Positions 33,518-41,510 of a stretch of DNA of 64,000 bases are shown in pieces (the stretch's first letter is position 1; every line of letters begins with the position of its first letter). The notes under the pieces are model-generated. The model was given only the letters and a program-made list of their open reading frames with translations. It did no database searches and was not told where the DNA came from. Made by a program: the position numbers and the translations under genes. The DNA is from Planococcus wigleyi. GTDB lineage: Bacteria; Bacillota; Bacilli; Bacillales_A; Planococcaceae. The DNA lies in the NCBI RefSeq assembly GCF_014836985.1, contig NZ_JACSPU010000003.1:1-64000 (forward strand), written 5' to 3'.

Positions 33518-34354
33518 TTACACGCGTCCTATTTCATTGACGGCTTTTTCCATGCTTCGATCATATGCTTGAATCACTTTCTGGTTGGATTCGAAGCCCC
33601 GGTATGTCGTCATCATATCGGTCATCGTCCGAGTCAGGTCGACATTCGACTGTTCAATAAATCCTTGTTTGACAAAGGACTCTGTATTATTAAGAAGAGC
33701 AACATCCCCGACATTTTGAGGAGCTTGATCTGTATCTCCTTGCCAGCGCAATAAATTCTGGCCTTCTTTTACAAGTTGATCGGGATTTTCAGTATGGCCA
33801 ATCCATAGACGCCCCACTTGTGTACCGTCAGCCAAAACGACTTGGCCGTTATCGGCTACAGTAAAGTCAGTGGACCCGACTTGAATCGGCTGCAGGTTTT
33901 CGCCTAATACCGGGAATCCTTCGCTAGTCGTTAATGTGCCTTCAGGATTTACAGCAAAGGTTCCATTTTTTGTGTAACGTGTGTCTCCATTTTCAGCAGT
34001 GACTGCGAAAACCATAGTGCCTTTTTGTTGAGTATCTGGATTTACGGGAAGCAGCTCATCCAATAAAGCCATATCTGTGGAATTTCCGGTTTCTTTTAAA
34101 GGACCTTGCAAAAAAGAAGGAATTCCTTCTTGAGCATATACTCCTGTAGTTAAAGTCCCGATATTTTGTGAGGCTATTGTACCTTTTTTACCGGTTTCCA
34201 TCGCTTTAATCAACTGATCAGGAAAAGCGCGAAGGACCGTTTGATCTTCTTTAAATCCTGGAGTATTGGCATTGGATAGGTTATTTGTCAATATTTGTTG
34301 TTGCCTATTATTGGCCATCATCCCTGATGTAGCAGTATATAATCCACGAAACAT
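33518..34354 (-). CDS. flhO: Flagellar rod/hook protein, FlhO type
   Basis: 278 residues. MFRGLYTATSGMMANNRQQQ and ILTNNLSNANTPGFKEDQ form the FlgG/FlhO-type N terminus; the end (VDLTRTMTDMMTTYRGFESNQKVIQAYDRSMEKA) is the conserved flagellar basal body C-terminal domain. FlhO and FlhP build the distal rod in Bacillus, where they sit near mbl; here they are inside the flagellar locus. AAAGGAG precedes the ATG. Confidence 0.87.
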   Translation of the reverse strand: MFRGLYTATSGMMANNRQQQILTNNLSNANTPGFKEDQTVLRAFPDQLIKAMETGKKGTIASQNIGTLTTGVYAQEGIPSFLQGPLKETGNSTDMALLDELLPVNPDTQQKGTMVFAVTAENGDTRYTKNGTFAVNPEGTLTTSEGFPVLGENLQPIQVGSTDFTVADNGQVVLADGTQVGRLWIGHTENPDQLVKEGQNLLRWQGDTDQAPQNVGDVALLNNTESFVKQGFIEQSNVDLTRTMTDMMTTYRGFESNQKVIQAYDRSMEKAVNEIGRV

Positions 34355-34514
34355 GGTCTTTTCTCCTTTTTGAACAACGGTTAGTATTTCTCGCGTAGCA
34401 TACCATTAAAAAAACGAAAAAAATAGAGACTATTCTATTAAAATGGAAAAAATATGATAAAAAATTTTATTAAATAAAAATATACAAAAATGTAGAAACA
34501 TGATACTATCACTT

Positions 34515-34523
34515 TGCTATTAT
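34515..34523 (+). promoter_or_regulatory. Possible extended -10 promoter of the flgB operon
   Basis: TGC-TATTAT, upstream of the riboswitch aptamer by about 47 bases. No convincing -35. The remaining region from 34355 is AT-rich and shows nothing else clear. Confidence 0.3.
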
Positions 34524-34569
34524 TTTTTGAAAATAGTACGAAATAACGAGTTTGAAAATCAAATACTTG

Positions 34570-34708
34570 AAATCATTGTGATAATGGCAAACTTATTCGA
34601 AAGATAAAGACGCAAAGCCACGGGCCTAAATACGCAATGTACAGGGCAGCCGGGTTACCAAAAATGGTAGATTTGAAAGAAATCCACCTTTTTTAAGGGT
34701 GGATTTTT
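34570..34708 (+). ncRNA. c-di-GMP-I (GEMM) riboswitch with terminator
   Basis: The aptamer (34570-34674) has the invariant GEMM blocks: GGCAAAC, a GAAA tetraloop in TTCGAAAGA, GACGCAAAGCC, GGGCCTAAA, GCAATG and GGGTTACC. Both Gs before CAAAC are kept, which favours c-di-GMP over cGAMP. The expression platform: AAATCCACC / GGTGGATTT (34680-34706) is a perfect 9-bp terminator with Ts. GGTAGATTT (34666-34674) can instead pair with AAATCCACC as an antiterminator. The GATTT part can also close the aptamer by pairing with AAATC (34570-34574). Ligand binding should therefore free the terminator: an OFF switch for flgB and what follows. Confidence 0.9.
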
Positions 34709-34744
34709 ATATACCAAATAACTGTAAAAAAAAGGAGTTTATTG

Positions 34745-35146
34745 ATGAATATATTCCCTAAATCTCTGGAAACGATGGAACAAGCTTTATCGGCTTCCAC
34801 TTTACGTCAACGGGTTCACTCGGCAAACATCGCCAATGTGGATACGGCCAACTACAAAAGCAAAAAAGTCGATTTTCAAGCGGCCTTGGATACAGCAATG
34901 AATAAGCAAAGTTTAACGAGTTATAAAACAAATGATCAACATCTATCGTTCAGCAATGAAGTTTCCAAAACGACGACAGAAATCACCACTAATCATTCCA
35001 CTCAATACAACAACAATGGCAACAATGTCGACATGGATGCCGAAATGGCCGAGCTGGCCAAAAACCAATTATGGTATAACGCGGTCACTGAACGGGTCAA
35101 CGGCAAGCTTAACAGTCTCAGCTCCGTCATTAATGGAGGGAGATAA
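34745..35146 (+). CDS. flgB: Flagellar basal-body rod protein FlgB
   Basis: 133 residues. LRQRVHSANIANVDTANYKSKKVDF is the rod-protein motif; the C-terminal half has NNNGNNVDMDAEMAELAKNQLWYNAV, as in FlgB. AAGGAG stands 7 bases before ATG 34745. First gene of the long operon, directly behind the c-di-GMP riboswitch. Confidence 0.95.
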   Translation: MNIFPKSLETMEQALSASTLRQRVHSANIANVDTANYKSKKVDFQAALDTAMNKQSLTSYKTNDQHLSFSNEVSKTTTEITTNHSTQYNNNGNNVDMDAEMAELAKNQLWYNAVTERVNGKLNSLSSVINGGR

Positions 35147-35151
35147 AAAAG

Positions 35152-35607
35152 ATGAGTTTATTTAATGGATTTAACATCAGTGCTTCAGGGCTGACGGCGA
35201 ACCGGTTGCGCATGGACGTTGTCTCTGCCAATATCGCCAATGCGAACACGAACCGTGCTGAGCTGGTGGATGGAGAGTGGATGCCTTACCGCCGGAAAAC
35301 AGTGGAATTGTCGCAAAGTGGCGTATCGCCTTTTGCCAACCAATTGCAGTCGGTAATAAATAGAGGGAATACGGCTGTGTCGGGTGTGAAAGCATCGGAA
35401 ATCAGAGAAGACCAGACACCTTTCACCATGGCCTACGATCCGGAACATCCGGATGCGGGAGAAGATGGTTATGTGCGGTCATCCAATGTCGATCCACTGA
35501 AAGAAATGGTCGATCTGATGTCCGCAACCCGTTCATATGAAGCGAACGTCACTGCAATGAATGCTTCGAAAAGCATGTTCATGAAAGCATTGGAGATTGG
35601 GAAATAA
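35152..35607 (+). CDS. flgC: Flagellar basal-body rod protein FlgC
   Basis: 151 residues. SLFNGFNISASGLTANRLRMDVVSANIANANT at the start and YVRSSNVDPLKEMVDLMSATRSYEANVTAMNASKSMF near the end are typical FlgC. Only 5 bases after flgB. A 346-base repeat region separates it from fliE, which is unusual for this operon. Confidence 0.95.
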   Translation: MSLFNGFNISASGLTANRLRMDVVSANIANANTNRAELVDGEWMPYRRKTVELSQSGVSPFANQLQSVINRGNTAVSGVKASEIREDQTPFTMAYDPEHPDAGEDGYVRSSNVDPLKEMVDLMSATRSYEANVTAMNASKSMFMKALEIGK

Positions 35608-35617
35608 CTGATTAGGT

Positions 35618-35935
35618 TTGGAAGAAATCGCTCCAGGCGGACGCTTTCGGGCCCGCAGGATGGGGGTCATGCAGCTAGCGCGACAGGACGTCGCGGTGCT
35701 AGCTGCCGCGGGCACGGATTCAGCCGCTTCCACTCTTTCTTCTAAAAGACATGCAAACATGAATGAACGAAAAATTTCGTTGCAACTTAACTACTAGGGT
35801 ATGGAGCAAAACAGCGGAGACTCCCACGGGATAGCGAAGTGTCGAAATCCACTCGGGCACCTAGCCCGAGTTAGTTCGGCGCAAGCCCGTAGGAAAGCGT
35901 AGCTGGTTTGCGGAATACCAGCATAAACTACTATA
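35618..35935. repeat. Structured intergenic repeat between flgC and fliE
   Basis: Two parts. Part A (35618-35745) opens GAAATCGCTCCAGGCGGACGCT and folds into a long nested hairpin at 35651-35713: GCCCGC/GCGGGC outside, GCAGCTAGC/GCTAGCTGC and GCGAC/GTCGC inside. Part B (35801-35915) starts TATGGAGCAAAACAGCGGAG and ends GGAAAGCGTAGCTGGTTTGC; it recurs inverted at 9576-9700. No gene is supported here. The insertion splits flgBC from fliE onward without an evident new promoter or T-run terminator. Confidence 0.65.
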
Positions 35936-35953
35936 GATTATTAAGGAGGCACC

Positions 35954-36250
35954 ATGGAAAAAATTAGCCAAGTTCAGACGCCTTTCATTCAAAATCAATT
36001 GCTGGATAAAGTAAAACCTGAAAACAAAGTTGAAGGGTTTGGAGAAATATTCAAAGATGCGTTAAAAGAGGTAAGCAAAGCACAAAATGAATCAGATAAA
36101 TTGACCAATCAATTGGTGACAGGAGAAGTACAGGATGTACACGAAGTCATGATCGCTTCGCAAAAAGCCAGCTTATCGCTGCAGATGACCATGCAAGTGA
36201 GAAACAAGGTTGTCGAAGCTTACCAAGAAGTTATGAGAATGCAAGTATGA
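35954..36250 (+). CDS. fliE: Flagellar hook-basal body protein FliE
   Basis: 98 residues. FGEIFKDALKEVSKAQNESDKLTNQLVTGEVQDVHEVMIASQKASLSLQMTMQVRNKVV-type helices identify FliE, the adaptor between the MS ring and the rod. AAGGAGG precedes the ATG. It follows the repeat insertion. Confidence 0.95.
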   Translation: MEKISQVQTPFIQNQLLDKVKPENKVEGFGEIFKDALKEVSKAQNESDKLTNQLVTGEVQDVHEVMIASQKASLSLQMTMQVRNKVVEAYQEVMRMQV

Positions 36251-36275
36251 TACGAACTGGCGGGATGATGACTAG

Positions 36276-37922
36276 ATGAAAGAAAAGTTTTCGGCATATA
36301 AATCGAAGTTGAGTGAATCATGGGCCAGTTTTTCTCCTGTAACAAAATGGTCTGTCATTGGCTCATTTTTAATCACTTTATTAATTTTGATTGTCTTCGT
36401 TTTTCTAAGCAACCGCTCCGATTTTTCGGTATTGTACTCAAATTTAACAGCGGCAGAAGCAGGAGAAATCAAAGCGGCAATTGAGGCACAGACCATTCCG
36501 GTGGAAGTATCAGCCGATGGCACGACCATCAGTGTGCCTAAAGAACATTTAGCGAACTTGAAAGTCAGTTTGGCTGCAGAGGGCATTCCGAAAAACGGCA
36601 ATGTCAATTACGGCATATTCAGTGAAAACATGGGCCTCGGCATGACCGACCGCCATTTTGATGTGGTCGAGCGTGACGCGATGCAGAACGAGTTGGCGTA
36701 TTTGATCCAACAGATTGATGGTGTGACGGAAGCGAATGTCATGATCACGCTGCCGAAAGAAAACGTCTGGATTACCGATGAAGAACAGACATCTACAGCG
36801 TCCATCGTCGTCAAAGGCGATCCGACATTTCAATTAGATCAGAAACAAGTTAATGGGTTGTATCACTTGATCAGCAAATCGGTTCCAAGTTTACCGCCTG
36901 AGCAGATTGTCATCATGGATCAGAATGGGCAAGTGTTTGAAGTGCAGGATGCGAGCCAAGCGGATACAAATTTGACAGCTTATCAGCAGCACCGCGAAAT
37001 CCAAAAAGGGATCGAGCAGGACATTCAGCGTGAGCTGCAGCAAATGCTCGGCTTGCTTTTGGGGCAGGATAAAGTCGTCGTTTCCGTGATGACGAACATT
37101 GATTTCACCAAAGAAAAACGGGAAGAGCAATTGGTTGAACCCGTCGATATTGAAAACAACGAAGGCCTTGATATCAGTGTGGAACGGATTGTGGAAACCT
37201 ACTCGAGTGAAGGTACTGTAGCGGAAGATGCAGCGGGAACCGGAGACACCGAAGTCGCGAATTATCCGGCTGGAGATGCAGCTGGAAACAGCGAATCCGA
37301 ACGGACAGAAGAACGCATCAACAGTGAAGTCAACCGCATCAATCGCCAAATTGAAATGAGCCCGTACGTCATCGATGACATTACAATCAACGTAGGTGTG
37401 GAACCGCCAGTGCCAGAAAATCCAGCGAGTTTGTCGCAGGAAAACATTACCGACATCAGCAACTTGCTGAAAAATGCAGTGAGTACTTCATTGAGCATGA
37501 ATGAATTCCCAGTAACGGAAGCGGAACTGGAAGACAAGATTTCGGTGTTTGCAACAGAATTCCAGGGCCGTCCGGCAGTTGAAGAAGAAGAACCGGAAAC
37601 CACGTTCCTGTCAGGCATTCCGAATAATCTGCTGCTCGTTATTGGTGCAGCCGTAGTATTGCTGATCATCATCATTATTGCGGTGATCTTGCTTCGCAGA
37701 AAGAAAAAAGAAGAGCAATTTGAAGATGACTATGATTTTGGAGGATTTGAACAGGCATTAGCCAAGTCCAATCAAGTAAATCTGGAAGCAGAAGAAGAAG
37801 AAATGGACTTGTCCGAGTTCAGTGCCAAAGCAAATCCAAAACGAAAAACTATTGAAAAGCTTGCCAAAGGACGACCTGAAGACTTTGCTAAATTGTTGCG
37901 GTCATGGATGGCAGATGACTAG
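36276..37922 (+). CDS. fliF: Flagellar MS-ring protein FliF
   Basis: 548 residues. Two membrane helices (about 25-45 and 447-470) flank the outer ring-building domains: YSNLTAAEAGEIKAAIEAQ, ERDAMQNELAYLIQQIDGVTEANVMI, TASIVVKGDP. The C-terminal cytoplasmic tail (about 475-548, ending LLRSWMADD) binds FliG. It is the platform of the basal body. It is 25 bases after fliE. Confidence 0.96.
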   Translation: MKEKFSAYKSKLSESWASFSPVTKWSVIGSFLITLLILIVFVFLSNRSDFSVLYSNLTAAEAGEIKAAIEAQTIPVEVSADGTTISVPKEHLANLKVSLAAEGIPKNGNVNYGIFSENMGLGMTDRHFDVVERDAMQNELAYLIQQIDGVTEANVMITLPKENVWITDEEQTSTASIVVKGDPTFQLDQKQVNGLYHLISKSVPSLPPEQIVIMDQNGQVFEVQDASQADTNLTAYQQHREIQKGIEQDIQRELQQMLGLLLGQDKVVVSVMTNIDFTKEKREEQLVEPVDIENNEGLDISVERIVETYSSEGTVAEDAAGTGDTEVANYPAGDAAGNSESERTEERINSEVNRINRQIEMSPYVIDDITINVGVEPPVPENPASLSQENITDISNLLKNAVSTSLSMNEFPVTEAELEDKISVFATEFQGRPAVEEEEPETTFLSGIPNNLLLVIGAAVVLLIIIIIAVILLRRKKKEEQFEDDYDFGGFEQALAKSNQVNLEAEEEEMDLSEFSAKANPKRKTIEKLAKGRPEDFAKLLRSWMADD

Positions 37923-37933
37923 GAGAGTGGCAA

Positions 37934-38947
37934 ATGGTTAGACGCATGAGAGAGTTCACAGGGGTACAAAAAGTAGCCATTTTGTTGGTCGGCTTAGGGC
38001 CGGATGTCTCCATTGAAATATTCAAGCAGTTGACAGAACCGGAAATCGATCAATTGACTATGGAGATTTCCAACGTTCGCCAATTGAAAAAAAGCCAAAC
38101 GGAAGACGTCATCAATGAATTCTATGAAATGATTTTAGCTCAGGACTATATGAATGAAGGCGGATTAAGCTATGCCCGCAACATTTTGGAACAGGCATTG
38201 GGGAAAGAAAAAGCGATAGATACCATCAACCGCCTCTCGAACAGGCTGCAAGTAAAGCCATTCAGTTTCGCCCGAAAAGCCGATCCCAACCAGATTTTAA
38301 ATGTTTTGCAGCACGAGCAGGCTCAAACGATTGCGTTGGTGCTGTCGTATTTGGATCCCAAGCAATCTTCACAGATTTTGTCTCAGCTTCCTGCTGAAAA
38401 ACAAGCGGAAGTGGCAAGAAGAGTTGCGTTGATGGAAAGCACATCACCTGATGTCATCCATCAAGTGGAACAGATTTTGGAACGTAAGCTGACTGCCACA
38501 GGAACACATGATTATACAGCTACCGGCGGAGTCGAAACCATCGTCCGTGTATTGAGCAATGTTGACCGAGGAACAGAAAAATCCATTTTGACGAACCTTG
38601 AAAATGGCAGTCCGGAATTGGTCGCTGAAATTAAGAAGCGGATGTTTGTCTTTGAAGATATTGTCAATCTTGAAATTCGTTCGGTGCAACGGATTGTCCG
38701 TGAAGTGAGCGATGCTGATTTGATGTTCGCACTGAAAGTAGCGAGTGAAGAAGTCAAAGACAGCATTTACAGCAATATGTCGACTCGCAGAGCGGAAGCC
38801 ATCCGTGAGGAAATTGACGTGATGGGTCCTGTGAAGCTGAAAGATGTAGAAAACGCACAAACAAATATTGTTGGATTGATTCGAAGCCTTGAAGAAAAAG
38901 GAGAAATTAGCGTTTCCCGTGGAGAAGGGGATGAAATGATTGTCTAA
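37934..38947 (+). CDS. fliG: Flagellar motor switch protein FliG
   Basis: 337 residues. Domains: N-terminal FliF-binding (GVQKVAILLVGLGPDVS), middle with LQHEQAQTIALVLSYLDPKQSSQIL, and C-terminal torque domain with FVFEDIVNLEIRSVQRIVREV and DLMFALKVASEEVKDSI. It couples stator force to rotation. AGGAGAG precedes ATG 37934. The last codons overlap the TTG of fliH. Confidence 0.97.
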   Translation: MVRRMREFTGVQKVAILLVGLGPDVSIEIFKQLTEPEIDQLTMEISNVRQLKKSQTEDVINEFYEMILAQDYMNEGGLSYARNILEQALGKEKAIDTINRLSNRLQVKPFSFARKADPNQILNVLQHEQAQTIALVLSYLDPKQSSQILSQLPAEKQAEVARRVALMESTSPDVIHQVEQILERKLTATGTHDYTATGGVETIVRVLSNVDRGTEKSILTNLENGSPELVAEIKKRMFVFEDIVNLEIRSVQRIVREVSDADLMFALKVASEEVKDSIYSNMSTRRAEAIREEIDVMGPVKLKDVENAQTNIVGLIRSLEEKGEISVSRGEGDEMIV

Positions 38948-39737
38948 TATCATTCGCCTTTCTCAGACATCATCAAGTGAAAAGAAAATCATCCATACCC
39001 GAAAGATTGAAATGAAAAAAACGGTGTTCAATGATTCCGAAACGGATCCGAGGGAACAGCGGCAACAATTATTGCAGGAAATCATGGATTTGGAAACACG
39101 CCGTGAGCAATTGCGGATCCAGATTTCTGAAGAGCAGCAAAATGCTCAACAGGAAATCAGTGAATGGTGGCAAGTCAAACAGCAGGAAGCCCGACAACAA
39201 GCTGAAAAGCTGGCGAAGGAAGCTGAACAACAAGGTTTTCAAGCTGGATTTACGCAAGGTCTCCAACAAGCAGAGCAGGACAGTGTTGAAAAGCGCTCGG
39301 AGATGAACCGTTTACTGGAAATTGCTTATGAAGAAAAAGTGAACATCATTCAACAGGCAGAACCGTTTTTATTGTCGTTAAGTGTCAAGATTGCAGAAAA
39401 AGTGATTCACAACGAATTAAACCAAGATGAACAACAAGTGCTGCACATTATTCAACAGGCATTAAAGCAGGTGGAAGAATCGGAAGACGTGACAATGCAG
39501 GTTTCTCCTGAAGATTACCCGTTGATTATTCCCTTTTTGGAAGAGCTCAAGACCTATGTTAAAGCGGATTCGGAATTGAAGCTGATTCCGGTCGCCAGCC
39601 TGACGCCAGGGGGCTGCAGAATTCATACAGCAAGCGGTTCTTATGACGCGATGGTCGATAATCAGCTGGAAGAAATCAAGAACCAACTGCTTTCTTACTG
39701 TGAGGAGAAAACAAACGATGAATCTGTGGGCAGATGA
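38940..39737 (+). CDS. fliH: Flagellar export stator protein FliH
   Basis: 265 residues. A long Gln/Glu coiled coil (about 40-125), then a FliH/YscL-type C-terminal domain with LSVKIAEKVIHNELNQDEQQVLHIIQQAL and SLTPGGCRIHTASGSYDAMVDNQLEEI. It regulates the FliI ATPase. The start is TTG 38940, inside fliG, with AAGGGGATG upstream; no ATG fits. It overlaps fliI by 20 bases. Confidence 0.88.
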   Translation: MSNIIRLSQTSSSEKKIIHTRKIEMKKTVFNDSETDPREQRQQLLQEIMDLETRREQLRIQISEEQQNAQQEISEWWQVKQQEARQQAEKLAKEAEQQGFQAGFTQGLQQAEQDSVEKRSEMNRLLEIAYEEKVNIIQQAEPFLLSLSVKIAEKVIHNELNQDEQQVLHIIQQALKQVEESEDVTMQVSPEDYPLIIPFLEELKTYVKADSELKLIPVASLTPGGCRIHTASGSYDAMVDNQLEEIKNQLLSYCEEKTNDESVGR

Positions 39738-41034
39738 ATATTTAGAATTGATGAATGACATTGAACCGATCAAAAAGCATGGAAAAGTGATCCAGGTCAT
39801 TGGTTTGACGATTGAATCAAGAGGGCCGAATGCAAAAATCGGTGAACTTTGTCTGCTATACCCGAACCGCAATGAACCGCCCATTGAGGCGGAAGTCGTC
39901 GGCTTTAAAGAAAACCGGATCATGTTGATGCCTTTGCAGGATCTTTCGCAGGTCGGTCCGGGATGCCTGGTGGTTGCGACAGGAGGACCGCTTCAAATCA
40001 AAGTGGGTCCGTCCATTCTAGGGAAAGTCCTCGATGGAACAGGTATGCCGTTAGATGAGAGTTTGTTGCCGCGTGGCCTGAAAAAGTATTCGACCAACAA
40101 CGCTCCGCCGAATCCGTTGAAACGTCCGCGGATCGACAAATCGCTGGAAGTCGGCGTCCGTGCAATCGACGGCTTGCTGACAGTCGGACAAGGCCAGCGG
40201 GTTGGCGTGTTTGCGGGAAGCGGCGTCGGAAAAAGTACGTTGATGGGCATGATCGCCCGCAATACAGAAGCCGATATCAACGTCATTGCGTTAGTCGGAG
40301 AACGTGGCCGGGAAGTCCGTGATTTCATTGAACGGGATCTTGGGCCAGAAGGATTGAAGAAATCGGTGGTCGTCGCAGCGACTTCCGACCAGACCCCGAT
40401 GCAGCGCATTAAAGCTGCATTGACTGCGACCGCGATTGCGGAATATTTCCGTGACCAAGGGAAAAACGTCATGCTGATGATGGATTCGGTTACCCGTTTC
40501 GCCATGGCCCAGCGTGAAGTCGGGTTGGCGGTGGGTGAACCGCCGACCAGTAAAGGCTATACGCCGAGCGTCTTCGCCTTGTTGCCTAAATTGCTGGAGC
40601 GCTCAGGCACTTCAAGCAAAGGGTCCATCACCGCTTTCTATACGGTTTTGGTGGATGGCGACGATATGAATGAACCGATTGCCGATGCGGTACGCGGAAT
40701 TTTGGATGGCCATATTGTGTTGGACCGCAAAATTGCCCAAAAAGGCCAATTCCCAGCAATCAATGTCATGGCAAGCGTCAGCCGGGTCATGCATGAAGTC
40801 GTATCGGCGGAACATCAGCTGGCCGCGCGGGAATTCAAGCGCCTTTTGGCGGCTTATGAAACATCGGAAGACCTCATCAACATCGGTGCTTACAAGAGCG
40901 GTGCCAATAAAGAGATTGACGATGCCATCCGGTCGCATCCGCTGATTAAAGAGTATCTGCAGCAGGACATTTACGAAAAAGCCAAGCTGGAACAAAGTGT
41001 AGAACGGTTAACAGCACAATTTGGAGGCGTTTAA
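39718..41034 (+). CDS. fliI: Flagellum-specific ATPase FliI
   Basis: 438 residues. Walker A AGSGVGKS (166-173), Walker B region NVMLMMDSVTRFAMAQREV, and the family segment VGEPPTSKGYTPSVFALLPKLLERSG. Homologous to F1-ATPase beta; it powers release of substrates from chaperones at the export gate. ATG 39718 has GAGGAG 11 bases upstream; a longer frame from 39643 is not needed. Confidence 0.96.
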   Translation: MNLWADEYLELMNDIEPIKKHGKVIQVIGLTIESRGPNAKIGELCLLYPNRNEPPIEAEVVGFKENRIMLMPLQDLSQVGPGCLVVATGGPLQIKVGPSILGKVLDGTGMPLDESLLPRGLKKYSTNNAPPNPLKRPRIDKSLEVGVRAIDGLLTVGQGQRVGVFAGSGVGKSTLMGMIARNTEADINVIALVGERGREVRDFIERDLGPEGLKKSVVVAATSDQTPMQRIKAALTATAIAEYFRDQGKNVMLMMDSVTRFAMAQREVGLAVGEPPTSKGYTPSVFALLPKLLERSGTSSKGSITAFYTVLVDGDDMNEPIADAVRGILDGHIVLDRKIAQKGQFPAINVMASVSRVMHEVVSAEHQLAAREFKRLLAAYETSEDLINIGAYKSGANKEIDDAIRSHPLIKEYLQQDIYEKAKLEQSVERLTAQFGGV

Positions 41035-41035
41035 A

Positions 41036-41506
41036 CTGACGGGATTCAACTTTCGATTTCAAAAAATATTGGATTTAAAAGAAAATGAAAAAGGCGTTGC
41101 GCAACTCCAAATGGCTGAAGCTATTAAACAGCATGAAGTGGGACATCAACGCACCAAAGCTATTGAAAATAAAATTAATGATATAGAACAATTGAAAAAT
41201 GCCAAGCAACAAGGCGGCGTCAATATATCGGAATTGAGAATGCTGGAAGAATACATCCATCAGCTTCAAGACCAATCGCTTTCCTCTAAGAGAGAGCTTG
41301 AATATTTACAGAAAAACGTTTCGGCGTCTCAAGGTTTCTTGCAAAAGAAAGCGCAGGAAGAAAAAACCTGGGAAAACCTGAAACAGCAGAAACTGAATCA
41401 TTTTCAGGAAGAAAGCAAAGCGGCTGAGCAAAGCTTTTTTGATGAAATGGCCAGTACGCGCTTTTATCGCTTATCCAAAGCGAATAGCTTAGCGGAAGGA
41501 AGTTAA
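41036..41506 (+). CDS. fliJ: Flagellar export protein FliJ, probable CTG start
   Basis: About 156 residues, almost entirely coiled coil; GFNFRFQKILDLKENEKG is the FliJ opening. The Shine-Dalgarno GGAGG (41023-41027) lies inside the end of fliI. Counting from it, the only in-frame start at normal spacing (8 bases) is CTG 41036, one base after the fliI stop, giving MTGFNFRFQ as in other FliJ proteins. The TTG at 41021 overlaps the site and has no other RBS. FliJ promotes FliI ring assembly and chaperone cycling. Confidence 0.82.
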   Translation: MTGFNFRFQKILDLKENEKGVAQLQMAEAIKQHEVGHQRTKAIENKINDIEQLKNAKQQGGVNISELRMLEEYIHQLQDQSLSSKRELEYLQKNVSASQGFLQKKAQEEKTWENLKQQKLNHFQEESKAAEQSFFDEMASTRFYRLSKANSLAEGS

Positions 41507-41510
41507 TCGG

